From contig JAJKFH010000115.1 in NCBI GenBank assembly GCA_023333565.1, forward strand, positions 248,001 through 312,000: DNA of 64,000 nucleotides, in the 5' to 3' direction. The stretch's first letter is position 1. Each line of letters opens with the position of its first letter. The notes beneath the pieces were generated by a model, which saw only the letters and a list, made by a program, of their open reading frames with translations, was not told where the DNA came from and ran no database searches. A program made the position numbers and the translations under genes. This DNA is from Puffinus mauretanicus (Eukaryota; Chordata; Aves; Procellariiformes; Procellariidae). Of this stretch, positions 38,456 to 49,500 are shown in pieces.

Positions 38456-39468
38456 CCTCCTGCAGCTTGTATTGATTTTTCACCTGCACAGAATACCATA
38501 CATAGATTTCTACCAGGTATTTTCAGATGGAAGATAATTCTAGAAACATATTACCGTATCAACACCAGCAAAAGAACACTAAGGGAACTGACAAAATACA
38601 AAGTAGAATGGCTACTTGCTCCCCTAGGAATAGCAACGGTAAGACCATAAGGTGAGCTACTTGGGCATCGTTGTCCACAATGGCGATTTCAGAAGTTGTA
38701 CATATCCTCATTATTATATACCCGAGTTTGTGGTCTGTGTTACTCCTGATGGCTACGCAGTGGTTTCTCTCTCACTTAATCAACATGTTACTTCCCCTCT
38801 TCACTACAATGCTTAAAAAGGCTGTGTAGACTGGAGAGGCTTTCTCAAGAACACTCAGACACACAAACTCAGTCTCTACGTAATAACTCAACATGAATAC
38901 CCTATTTTAATTAAAATAATCAGTTACCCAGTGAAGACTTGGCCCAAATTCAAAACTCAAAAAACAGAATGTCATCAGATACCTTTTCTGTTTAAAAAAA
39001 AAAAAAACAACCCATACAGCTCTTGGATACTTTAAGAGAGTTAAACACATCTACATAGGAAAAGTAAAAAATTTCCCAACCGCTCTTCAAGCAGAACAGA
39101 AGAGATTTCATGATGAAATTAAAATTTAAAAGATAATGGAAATATCTTGTCTTCCCATTCACCATTTTGATTTTAGCTTTTTTTTTTTGTTGCAAGGAAC
39201 AGGACTGGTTTTAGAAACGAGTAGGAGGTGAAAAGAAACCTTAAACTTCATGCTAAAAATGTAGGTTTGTCAAATGTACTCCTTCCTAAAAAGATTAGGA
39301 ACAATATGAAAATATCAGCACTGTACCCTAAAGGTATGTGAAGTCTTTTATTTCCATTCAAAACACAAATGATCTATGAATTCTGCAGAATTTTACTGTT
39401 AGAAAAATATCTATTCACTTCACAAGAATTTTTAACTAAAGCATTCCAGTTTAAAACTTATCACTAAC

Positions 39469-39777
39469 CTATTAGGTTTATCAAAGTGGACTGCAGCTTT
39501 AGTTGATGAAGCACAAGAGGACAGTTTCTCTGTTTCTTTACAGGGCACAGAATTTAGCTTATCGTCTTTAGAAGTCCTTGAATCCACTTCAGCTGATAAA
39601 GAAAGGCTTGTTTCCTCAGTGTTTCCATGTTTATTGTCATTCTCAGAGCTCTTGATATCCAAGTACCGTCCATTGTCCTCTGAGACTGAGAGAGGCACTT
39701 GTTTTAAAGAAGGATGGGGAGCTACACCATAAACTGTTGACACAGCAAAGTTTTCATTCTTGAGAAAATCTATTTCA
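39469..39777 (-). CDS. RELCH: RELCH exon 8 (long divergent linker)
   Basis: At 309 nt this is the largest RELCH exon here, phase 2 at both ends. It begins with the tail of the coiled coil (EIDFLKNENFAV) and ends at the conserved VHFDKPNR motif. Between them lies a hydrophilic, Ser/Lys/Glu/Asp-rich, probably disordered stretch (for example SEDNGRYLDIKSSENDNKH) that differs strongly from the mammalian sequence I remember, although its length is similar. The acceptor is TTTTTTAG and the donor gttagt. Fast change here alongside near-identity in the flanking exons is typical of a flexible linker. Confidence 0.94.
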
Positions 39778-40774
39778 CTAAAAAAGGAAAAGCAAAGAAT
39801 GAAATATTTTTGTAGCTTTCATGAGAAGGTTGTTGCAATCACAAGACTGAAGCACAGAAATAAGGACAACATACTGAAGTGCTCTCTCTTCAACTCCAGT
39901 ATGTTAAAAAATTCGTTTAACAAAAATAACTTATATCACACAAGCTGTTCAAATGAGCACTGGCTTAAAGGAGTTCTTTAGTCAATAATTAGTAGTAGGG
40001 AAAATGTTGCACTCAGAGTGAGTGAATCAATGAAATAAGTGAATAACAATAGTGTTATCTTCTTCTGGCTGAAATCTGAGCACTGAGACACAAATTGTCA
40101 TGAGACGGAACTCTATCTGGGATGCAAAACTTAAAAAACTATAGTGGTGAATTAATATATACTATCCCACCTGGCTTTGAAATGGTAACTATGCAAGTCA
40201 ATAAAGCCACTTAAAAATTATGCACTTGCCCATATGTTGTACTGGTGCATCTCTTAAGAGGAATGATAGCTTACAGAACCATATGTTTTGACCAAACTTT
40301 TAAAGACTTTTTTTTTGTTGTTGTTAAAGATACTGTCATATCTACTAGTCTTGCTCTGCAGAAAGAAAAACTGTGTTGAAATAAGTTATTAAAACAAACC
40401 TCTTTCTAACAGTGTTTGCAGGCTGTACACACCATAGTATTAAGGAGTGAAATAAAGCTGACTGAAGAGAAAACCTACACAAAACACATCAGAACTGATT
40501 CTGTTTTCAAAGTAGTAAATAAAGAAGTTGCATTGAAAGAACAAAACTGATTACAAAATTAAATGATATAGGTAATAAAAGGGAAATAGTTAGTTTGAAG
40601 TCTCTTCTTTTTCTAAATCAAATACCATGTATTAAAAAGGAAGGACTGCCCTGCTCTGAAGAACTCCTAGTAATTTTATAAGTGTAAGTTGTATGTTTTC
40701 ATATATGTGCTAGAAAAACACAGAGAAGTTACTCCAACATTTATCAGCAGTTGAGCAGAGTGATAAGTACATAC
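39778..40774 (-). other. RELCH: RELCH intron 7 (1.0 kb), no recognised content
   Basis: AT-rich intron between exons 7 and 8. A 73-codon plus-strand open frame overlapping its left end is an antisense shadow without family similarity. Nothing else was seen. Confidence 0.8.
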
Positions 40775-40866
40775 CTCTCAAGTCTTTGGATTTGTTCCAT
40801 CAAAGACCATTTCTCACTGTTTAACACACTAATTTGATCTTCTAATTTTTGCACTATTAAACATTG
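40775..40866 (-). CDS. RELCH: RELCH exon 7 (second coiled coil)
   Basis: The 92-nt exon runs from phase 0 to phase 2. It encodes QCLIVQKLEDQISVLNSEKW then SLMEQIQRLE, and the last two bases (AG) join exon 8. Hydrophobic residues at regular heptad spacing (L, I, L, I, L, L, I, L) mark it as a coiled coil, as in mammalian RELCH. The acceptor is TTTAG and the donor gtatgt. It is separated from exon 6 by only 91 nt, the shortest intron in the window. Confidence 0.95.
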
Positions 40867-40957
40867 CTAAATACAAGATAGAAACAAAAGAGTTTAGTAC
40901 AACAAAGTTAAGCAGTACTGCAAACAGCTGAAACATTTCTTCTGTACAATATCTTAC

Positions 40958-41161
40958 TTCTATTGACTGTGGTGTTGTTTCAAATACAGGGACGCTCCCA
41001 AGTATAGGAGTAGCAGCCTCTAACTCGTCATCTTCTACACCAACTGATACATCCACCACATCCCTCGCAGTAACATGATGGTTTCCAAAGTCACGATAGA
41101 GTTGTAACAGGTCAGGAGGTTTTGGAATGTTCAATCCTACATCATCCCAAAGTTCAAAATC
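40958..41161 (-). CDS. RELCH: RELCH exon 6 (post-LisH conserved linker)
   Basis: The 204-nt exon is phase 0 at both ends and encodes 68 residues starting DFELWDDVGLNIPKPPDLLQ. The first half (up to GNHHVT) is strongly conserved with mammals as I recall it. The second half, an acidic VGVEDDELEAATPI segment followed by VPVFETTPQSIE, is less conserved. The acceptor is TTTGAAG, where the exon's first G follows the AG directly. The donor is gtaaga. The end at 40958 was chosen because the next exon continues in frame only from this GT. Confidence 0.95.
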
Positions 41162-43063
41162 CTTCAAAGGAATAAGAGAAACTAAAGTATACAATATACT
41201 TCCCTTTTATTTTTGTTTCTCTTCCTCATTTGATGATCACAAAAAAGGTTATAAAAAAGCAAAATAATCATGTCAAGATTGCATTGTAGTAAAGGAGATG
41301 AAAGCTTAAATGAGATAGCAAGTAACAAAACTAGAAAAAGGATCCATTTCATAACCTGAAGCAGTTTCTCTCTAAAGGTAGTTTTAAGTAATGTACTAAA
41401 GAGAGGACCTTCCAAAAACACATAGATCACAATTTTTTTTTTCGTAGGACGTGAACACTTTTTAAGAATCAGATATAATATTGGTCAAATTCTAGCAGAA
41501 GCCAGTGCAGTGGATAGAAGGCTTTCTACTGATTGGGGTATCGTTTTGTTCCCATCTCATTCACAAGTACAGGTGTAATTTTCCAGAAGCAGAGAGTCAA
41601 ATAGCTCTGTAGATGACTGACAGACGGGGTACATATTCTCAGTGAAATTTGGACGTAATTATTAATTGTGCAGAGGTGTAAACAATACTAGGGCCTCCTG
41701 TCTCAAACCATCACTATATGTCCTTCCTTTTCTCATTGACATGTTACCATCTTATTATTACAAGATTATTCCATGTCCGTAAATGTATAAATATGCATGT
41801 GCACTGTTATACAGGAGTTGTTATGATTTCTTTAAAAACCCTGAAATTTAATGTCATTAAGTTTGGGGGATTTTTTAACTTTTTTCCTACTGTTCACAAT
41901 TTTCACTATATTTTTCCATAGTCTGGTTACATACACCTATTTGAAGAAAGATTATTTTCTGAAAGAATGATGTGAATAGTCTAGAAAAAATTGTGTATTC
42001 TATATGTTAATTGTAGTATGCTTATATTTACTTTTTAGAATTAAGAACTTTCCTGGGCTTTTTTGCTAATTGTCTTGCAACATAAAACATTTTCAGTTGA
42101 GAACACACAAAAAGTAAGGATAAATTATTCATCTTTTCTCTTTTTGGGGCTGTATCCTCACAAGTATTTGTATGAAACCTAGCACTGTTAAACTCCAATC
42201 TTAAGTGAATTATCCAGAAATTTTATTTAACAACCCATTTTCTTTACAGATTAGGATAGGAATTGTAGAAAAAATATAGGACTAGTTATAGATACAACTG
42301 GTTGAAATTCAATAGTTAATATTGAATTCAATATTTAATTCTTCTGGCAATATTCCAGTTTTGCACTGAATTGGGTGTTGATGTTACTGGGTGTTTTGTT
42401 CACCCAGTAACAGTCAGAATGTAATTAGAACAATCCAAACATTTGAAGAAATTTTTCCCATGAATGCAAGCCAATAGACACATAAAACCGATCATCTTAA
42501 GAAAAATGCATCAAAGCACAGCTATGTTTGGAAATATCTAAGGTAACTCCTTATTACTGAGAGATTCTCCAAGACTTCTTCAATGCCACAGTATGATTAA
42601 GTATACTCATACACATATATATGCCCAGGAGATGACAAACAATGAGTATATTGTATATCCTGCACCAATCAACTGAGTATGATTTAAGGAAAAGATTATG
42701 TTCAAAATTTTACTACATCCAGATCCTTGAGTTTAACTGAAAAGGTGTCCATCAGAATCCAGGAAAGTGTATAAGTACCTATAACTCACAGTATTTTTCT
42801 TCTTGTTTTGCTTGCTTTAAAGAATGCAAGAATTCTGTCTCCTTCCTACAAATTTTGGGAAAATACTCCTCAAAGTGCTGTGTTTTCAAACCATGCGTTA
42901 TATATGAAAATGCTAACTAACATATTTAACTCTCAGAATACTCATATGTAGGAAGTGAACTACCTGCACAAGAAATATCATGTAAGTTCACTTGAGTTTT
43001 TGACAAGATCAGAATATGGAAAGCAGGCATGTAAAAAAAAAAAAAAACACAAGAAAACTTTAC
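41162..43063 (-). other. RELCH: RELCH intron 5 (1.9 kb) with hairpin
   Basis: AT-rich intron between exons 5 and 6. It contains a perfect 12-bp inverted repeat at 42382-42412 and the palindrome ATTGAATTCAAT at 42321-42332. No transposon or gene was recognised. Confidence 0.8.
42382..42412. repeat. Perfect 12-bp inverted repeat, 7-nt loop
   Basis: TGTTACTGGGTG at 42382-42393 is followed by the loop TTTTGTT and the exact reverse complement CACCCAGTAACA at 42401-42412. It lies in RELCH intron 5 and would form a stable hairpin in RNA from either strand. It is not part of any recognised transposon. Confidence 0.9.
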
Positions 43064-43177
43064 CTGATCATGATTTTCATCTGAAAATGTTATTGATGTA
43101 AGCTTGTAACTATTCTTCAATAAAAATTCATTAACTAGGAAGTTTAGAGCTCTTTTCTCAAGAGGTCTGATTGGCTC
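43064..43177 (-). CDS. RELCH: RELCH exon 5 (LisH domain)
   Basis: The 114-nt exon is phase 0 at both ends and encodes 38 residues. It begins EPIRPLEKRALNFLVNEFLL and continues with a KNSYKLTSITFSDE segment. This is the LisH (LIS1 homology) motif: an N-terminal hydrophobic helix with L..fLv.efL spacing, followed by the Y.lt...f.dE helix. LisH motifs usually mediate dimerisation. The acceptor has a run of T before CAG and the donor is gtaaag. Because the exon is symmetric, skipping it would delete the whole LisH domain in frame. Confidence 0.97.
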
Positions 43178-43286
43178 CTGAAAAAAAGAAAACAATACAC
43201 TACATCTTTGGTTCATCTTCCTTCCAACTACGGAAGCATATCTGTCTTAAAGGCAATGCAAAGCTCAGTTATCACCAGGCACCTAC

Positions 43287-43342
43287 CTGAATTTCAGGAC
43301 TTGATTTATAATTTTTTCGTTCCTGCAAAGGAACTTCGTTTT
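43287..43342 (-). CDS. RELCH: RELCH exon 4 (small linker exon)
   Basis: This 56-nt exon is too short to stand out as an open frame. It starts with two bases completing the codon begun in exon 3 and ends in phase 0. It encodes ENEVPLQERKNYKSSPEIQ, which matches the RELCH segment between the first coiled coil and the LisH domain. The acceptor is TTCCCAG and the donor gtaggt. The exon is bounded on both sides by introns of exactly 109 nt. Confidence 0.94.
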
Positions 43343-43451
43343 CTGGGAAGGAAAAAAAAAGTAACTAAATTTTACTCTTTCACACAGAATGAGCTCAGCT
43401 ACTTCTACATTGTTCAAAGTAGAGACTTAAGAAAAGGTTTATGTACACCAC

Positions 43452-43523
43452 CTGCAGCCTGAGTCAGGTTGGCTCGGAGGGCCTGTATGGTCTCCTTGGC
43501 TTTCCGTAGTTCAAACTCCAGGA
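43452..43523 (-). CDS. RELCH: RELCH exon 3 (first coiled coil)
   Basis: This is a 72-nt exon, phase 1 to phase 1. It encodes VLEFELRKAKETIQALRANL then TQAA, with a clear heptad-like spacing of hydrophobic residues (V, L, F, L, I, L) typical of a short coiled coil. The acceptor is CCAG at 43527-43524. The donor is gtggtg, one of the weaker donors in the gene. It is separated from exon 4 by a 109-nt intron. The longer open frame running on into the upstream intron at 43524-43718 is not coding. Confidence 0.94.
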
Positions 43524-46500
43524 CTGGACAGGGATTTGGATTAAACACACACAGGCATCCAACCAAGGCAAGGGAAACAAAAATAAAATATAAAAAGCAA
43601 GGATGGGTGTGAAAAAAAATATACAGTTTGTATTAAACAGAAAGCATGCAACCTTTATGGAACTTATGAACACATGCAGCAGAGTTGGTCTGAAAGCAAA
43701 CTGGTGAACATTTTCCATAGTTTCATTCGCCTTAAGTTAGCTAAATCAAAATTTCAAGCTGTCTGACAAGGACTCGCTGTAGGCTTTTGGGGTCTTTTTT
43801 TTTTTTTTGCTTGCTTTTAACTTTGCATATTACTGGGAAACATTTGTTATTTCTTCCCCACTCTTACAATCAGCTGATACTGTCAAATATTTTGATTTCT
43901 TTGGGCAAAGGGAATATGTGGGCAATCAGAGGACAGATCTAAATGAAGTAAATACATGCTGGCAGCAGAGGAAGCTGTCTCCATGTAGCAAAGCTTAGAC
44001 CATGAAGTGAATGTACTGTCCCATTGAGACGACCAATTTTTCTTTTAAATAAAATTATACACTGAAATTTTAGTAGTTTAAATGCCAGAACTTGAAACTT
44101 TATTTTACCACTAAGAATAATCTCGTTTTAAATTTCTATTAAAAAACCGCGGAGTTTTAGGAATACCCTAAAGTTGATTAAGATTTTGACTTTAGTTGAA
44201 TATACTTAAGAGATGCATAAGACCGAAAAAAAAAGCAAAATATGCAGCTCTCCTGTAGTACTTACAGAAAAGCTTGAAGCAAAAATATCTTTGCTCTGTT
44301 ATTCTTAAAAGTTTCCAGTGATTCTAGACTATACAACACTTTCAATGATCTAGAGTCAGCTTTAGAGATTCAAAAATACGTAATGCTAGCTGCCGTTATC
44401 ACCTGTTCCACCTCCCCACCCCCCAGTCACTGTTACGTGTTTCTCATGTTCCAACGTTTCCTCCAAAAAGGGCCAGTAGTGCTTTGTTTGCACTGGAATT
44501 TCATGTGTTTTGATGTTGAGGTCATAGTATACTGTGGCTTCAAATTTTAAAACTCTGCACTTTTGCAAAACATACAGTATATGTTCTTTTTATAGCCATT
44601 TACAGTTAGAGCATCTAAGGGAACCTATTTAAGGAACTACCAGATAATTACATGCATTTCATTAATTCTCAGATTAATCTAACCACACTTAAAATATGCA
44701 GTCACCAGAAAGAAGGATTCTTGTACTAAACTAGAAGAGATGAGCACAGAACAGCTACCATACTGAAGTGTTAAACTATTCTAAATAGATTATCTAACAT
44801 TTATTTTATTCCCATGCAAAACTAAAAATGTTGTAACTGCTTTTAGTAAGAAAATATTAATGAGATATTTAATCATTGCCTGGAAACAATTTGATATGGC
44901 ATTTTGAAATATTTACACTGAGGACAATGCATGGCAGAAACACTGCATTGGCTCTTGCTTGTAAGAGATGCTACTGAAGACTACAAATAAAACGTTTTCC
45001 TCTTTTGAACATCTGTTACTAAGAATCTTTTGATAATTAGCACGCATGGAAAAAAAGATTCACTCAGTTTGCATTTATCCATAAAAACTGAAGGAGTAAC
45101 TACAGTACACCACACTTGCTACGTGAAAGTAACTTGTTTGATGCACAGAATTTTACTGCAGCGATACAAAAGCGCAACTGAGGATACGATGAATAAAATA
45201 TGTAAAATCTCTCTAGTATTCAGCAATGCTGATCTGCAAATACTTCTGTGCAACAAAGTTAGAAAATGCTTTTGTAGTGAAGTATCTAATAATTTTAGCA
45301 CTTCCTTGCATTTGAGTTACTAATTCACAGTTACGATTCTAAGTTATAAGCTACTAATTTGTTAGTTTTTGAAAATTGTAAAGAATTCAAATTAAGTAAT
45401 TCTTTTGATGGAAATGACTATGTGTTAACATTTTATTGTTGTAAAATATTTTCAAAGACCAGAACAGTTGCAGATCAGGAGTGCCCTGCACTAGAATGAT
45501 ATAAATAATAAAAAAAAGTTAAAAAAAACAACACAAATGAGAAAAACTCAGGAATCCCATTAAGGAAAATAGGAATAAGACATGTCTGAAGGCATAGAAA
45601 GCCAAAAAACTCATGTCAGACAAACCCATGTCAGACGGCAAGAATTAATTTTTAGTGAACTGTCATGATGCTGAAAATTCTTGGAAGCCATTAGGACTTT
45701 ACCCATTCAACCTTAAAAGTAGATTACTCTGCTGCATGTTTCTCTGTAAACAGTGGAAGATTCTGGACATAGTATATTTGAGAAGTTGTTGCTTGGCAGC
45801 ATGTCACAACAGCCACATAATTCTACTACAACACAGCATTGTTACAGTTGTACCTCATCTCCTAGTCTTACTAATGCCACCAACATAATTGCCACCATAC
45901 AAACCTTGATGCATCTAAGTCAGTCACAAATTTAGCTGTTATTTGAAGAAGTTTGTTTGTAGCTTTTTTATATAAGCATAAATATTTGTAAATAGCTACA
46001 GTGTAGTTTCAATCGAATTTTAAATTACGATTAAAAGCTCTTTATTTTAGAAGCTATACTGAAATGCAATCTTTTGCCAAAACATGTAATGATTTTTAAC
46101 TCAACATGTGTACTAATGAAATCAACACTGGAAATCCCCATTTGCTGATGATACAACATTCTCTTAAATAAAAAAAGCAACCTCTAACTTCTTTCTTTGT
46201 AACCATTGTCAAGTACTGACTTTTAAAATAAATGACCTGATCTCTCTCTCCCCCTCTCCTTCTGTTGTAAAGCTTATGTACCTTAGAGAAGTTAAGCCTT
46301 CAAAATCATTGATAAAGCCAGCTAAAGTTTAACTTCATGCTTGACTGAACTGATAACACATATAACTCATTATAGTACTTGGTTAAAGGAGCTGACACTC
46401 CTTAAGAACAAAACACAGAAAAGTTTTACTGCAGACAGCCTAGGAAAGGAAAGAAACAAATCGATTCTCCTCTACATCAGGAAAGCAGAGAACAGAAATT

Positions 46501-49500
46501 TAGAGCTCTGAGGTTGTTTAATCTTCCTACAAGGAAAGGGCATTTCTGAACAATCTGTTTTGCCTTAGGCAAGAAAACTGTTCTGAATTTAAGTGGCGCT
46601 CTTGCTTTTTCTTTTTATAAAGAACTCAAATCACTACAGCTACCATTCTGAAAAAAAATTACTTCTTACTTAAAAGAGTTGAATCTTTCAAGCAAGCAAC
46701 TAAGCACTAGACCAAGATTTTCAGATTAGCGATTTTTCAATGTTTCAGTTTTCATGCAGCTAATCTAATACACCTTAAAAGAGAGGCACATATCAGGAGT
46801 GGGTAGCTTGTCTGCTCAGCTTCGAAATTTAAAAGTGAAGCTTTCTCAAGGATCTTACTCTATTCACCCACATTTGTTAATGACTTCATAAGTTACTGAA
46901 CCATAGATTGAGAAGTTAGCTATAAAGAACAACCTGCGATTTGGGATATGGAACAAGTTGAGACCTAGATGAACAGCAGCCTGGCTGGGCCAAGGCCAAA
47001 AAGTTGAAGAAATAACCAGTACTTCTAAAAATTTTCAGTACTTGCTTTTGTATAAGCAGTATTTTTTCCAATTATACTAGAATTTTTACATTTGACATAT
47101 GAATCATCTTGTCAGACTTCTGCATACTTCTGTATGAAGTACTTCAGACAACAGTAGAAAGGTAGTTTTATGTTGTGAAGCTATTATATGGCATTCTGGC
47201 ATTTTCTTTTAAAAGTAGTTCTCTGAAGTATTAAGGGCCCCTGTGCTTACCTAGCTTTCCTCAAATTTGGACATACTGTTACAAGTTTTGTTGTTGTTTG
47301 TTCCTTAACTGTCATTTCGAGTTCTTCCTCCTTGTAAAGTCAATTTGGAACGCTAGATGTCCTAAATTATGCCTTCTAAAACATGTATGGCATCCCATTA
47401 CATTTGATGGATTTGTGCATACATTTTAAGTCAACCAGAAGAAATTTAAATTCTCTGACTATAGTTAGCAATGAAGCCACTATCACAATATACTTCAAGA
47501 CCTGAGGTTTCCTAATTCCTGCTTCCCTGATAAAAGTCCTAAGAAGAAAAGAGGTGACCATATTCACAGTTAGTGTGAAACACTTCAGGACGTAACACGA
47601 ATAGACCTGAACCAGAAAGTTGTACTACAGCACGAGAGATGACTATCAAGCTACAAAAATTATGATCAGCATGAGAGTTCATGAGCAAGCTAACAGAGAA
47701 CTTGTTATCATTCTCATAGTGGGAAGCCAACACTTCACTCATTAGCCTCATTAAAGCTTTTAAGTTAATGAGACAGGACCCACTACAGAGAAGACCTGAA
47801 CTACAGCAGACTCGTCTTCAGGTTCAACCCTTGGAGAGTATTGACCTGGAAGGAAATTAAGGAGGCTTACAACTGCTTAACAGGGCTTAAGACAGGAAAT
47901 GGAAAGACAAAACCAGACCCACTTCCAGGATGAACAAATTGAACACACAATGTTAGCAAGTGATTGTTGTATTACAGATGCCTTTTGTTTTTGTTTTGTT
48001 TCTTTGTTTGTTTTAAGATTCTCCTCTAATTTTGACTGCACACAAGTAACAGTACTTATTAAAAAACAAACAAAAAAGGCTCTATAAAAAGTAGAAACCA
48101 CGAACCTAAGTCTAGATAAATGAAATCCTCAAAAATAATCAAGTGGTTTTTGAACTTGTCTCTTCCCTTCAAATCCTGACAGGGACAGTATTTTATTCTG
48201 CTAATCAGAGATACATAGTCTAGCCAGAAATCAATGCTAATGCAGGGAGACCTGAGAACACAAATGATTGAAATGGAGTTTGATTATGAGAATTACTTTT
48301 ATTATCATTGAAAACACAGCATTCCGTTTTTAAAATTATCAGATTCTCAGAACAGTAGATGTCAAAGCAGGTTAGCAATACTAAATATTTTGAATTACGG
48401 AAAGTAGGGGTTTTAGATTACAAACATACTTGTGCACACCGTCAATTTAAGATGTGGCAGAAGATTCAGTTCCTTAGATTGAATGTTAGATGACCTATTT
48501 ACATCAAATCCTGTGGGTATTTGACTTCAAGTTAGGTGTACTCTTATTCCACAGGAATGGAATAGGTTTTCCATTCTCTGGTTGTTTTATGAAAATGAAT
48601 ATTTGGAGGAGCTTTACCAGGCCTTATAAATCCTTCAGTGCTGACTTTATCTTAGCACCAACTGTTTCAGCACTTAATACATGAATTTAGATTCAAGACT
48701 TATTAGTGTTGGAGGACAAGTTGTTTCCATCTAGTAAACTGCAAGCTCTAAGAATGCATATATTTTCTGAAACTCTTCATGGATTGCAAATGTATCATCC
48801 AATTTGTTACACAGCTCTCTATATTTATGTTAAGATCAGGTAGATAAGGAAGAAAATTGATGTTTTCTAAATTGCAGTTAGTTTTGTCATGCTCACCCAC
48901 ATCCCGACTGGCTTCTGTGACTTGCATCTTTTCAGTCAAGCTGATAATATTATTATGGAAGAGACTCTCTTAGCTTCCTTCGATCAGATTTCCCAAGCGA
49001 CAAGTTCACACCAGCTCTTCAAAACATGTTTGCTTCTAGGCCAAATTTTGATTCTAACGCCAGATGGAATGAACTGGGCTAGCAGATTTGAAATACTGAA
49101 ATCCATTTCAAACAAGAGTCTTTCTAATTATTTCCAGGAATTTTGGGATTGGTAAAGTAAAAAATATGGCAGCTAAGTCTAACACCATCCATAATGGCAA
49201 AACAGAAGTATGATGGCTTTGGATGGTATACATGCACATTTTTTGATTTGGTGCTTTCTAACATTGCCATGGTATGAAAGTATTCGTAACTGCGTATGTT
49301 ATAACTTCAGTTTTAAAGTCCTTCTGACTCAGGACCAGTTTCTTTTAGTGACTGGTGTGCATTTATTTCCTACCCTTCATTTGACATCTGACCAGGGAAT
49401 TGACACGGAAATCATGGGTTCTGTCCAAACAGTAAATAAAACAAAGATAACAGCATGAGAAAGGCATTTAGAAAAAGAAACTATTCAAACCTCACTCTCA

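Larger units (their letters stand above)
35008..39468 (-). other. RELCH: RELCH intron 8 (4.5 kb)
   Basis: Intron between exons 8 and 9. It contains a G-rich stretch at 35343-35363, an AT-only-like segment at 36312-36382 and a TTC microsatellite at 38432-38455. No transposon or gene was recognised. Confidence 0.8.

Noticed and set aside
43464..43718. An open frame on minus running through exon 3 and far upstream
   Set aside because: Only 43464-43523 overlaps the exon; the rest lies beyond the CCAG acceptor in the intron and lacks family similarity.
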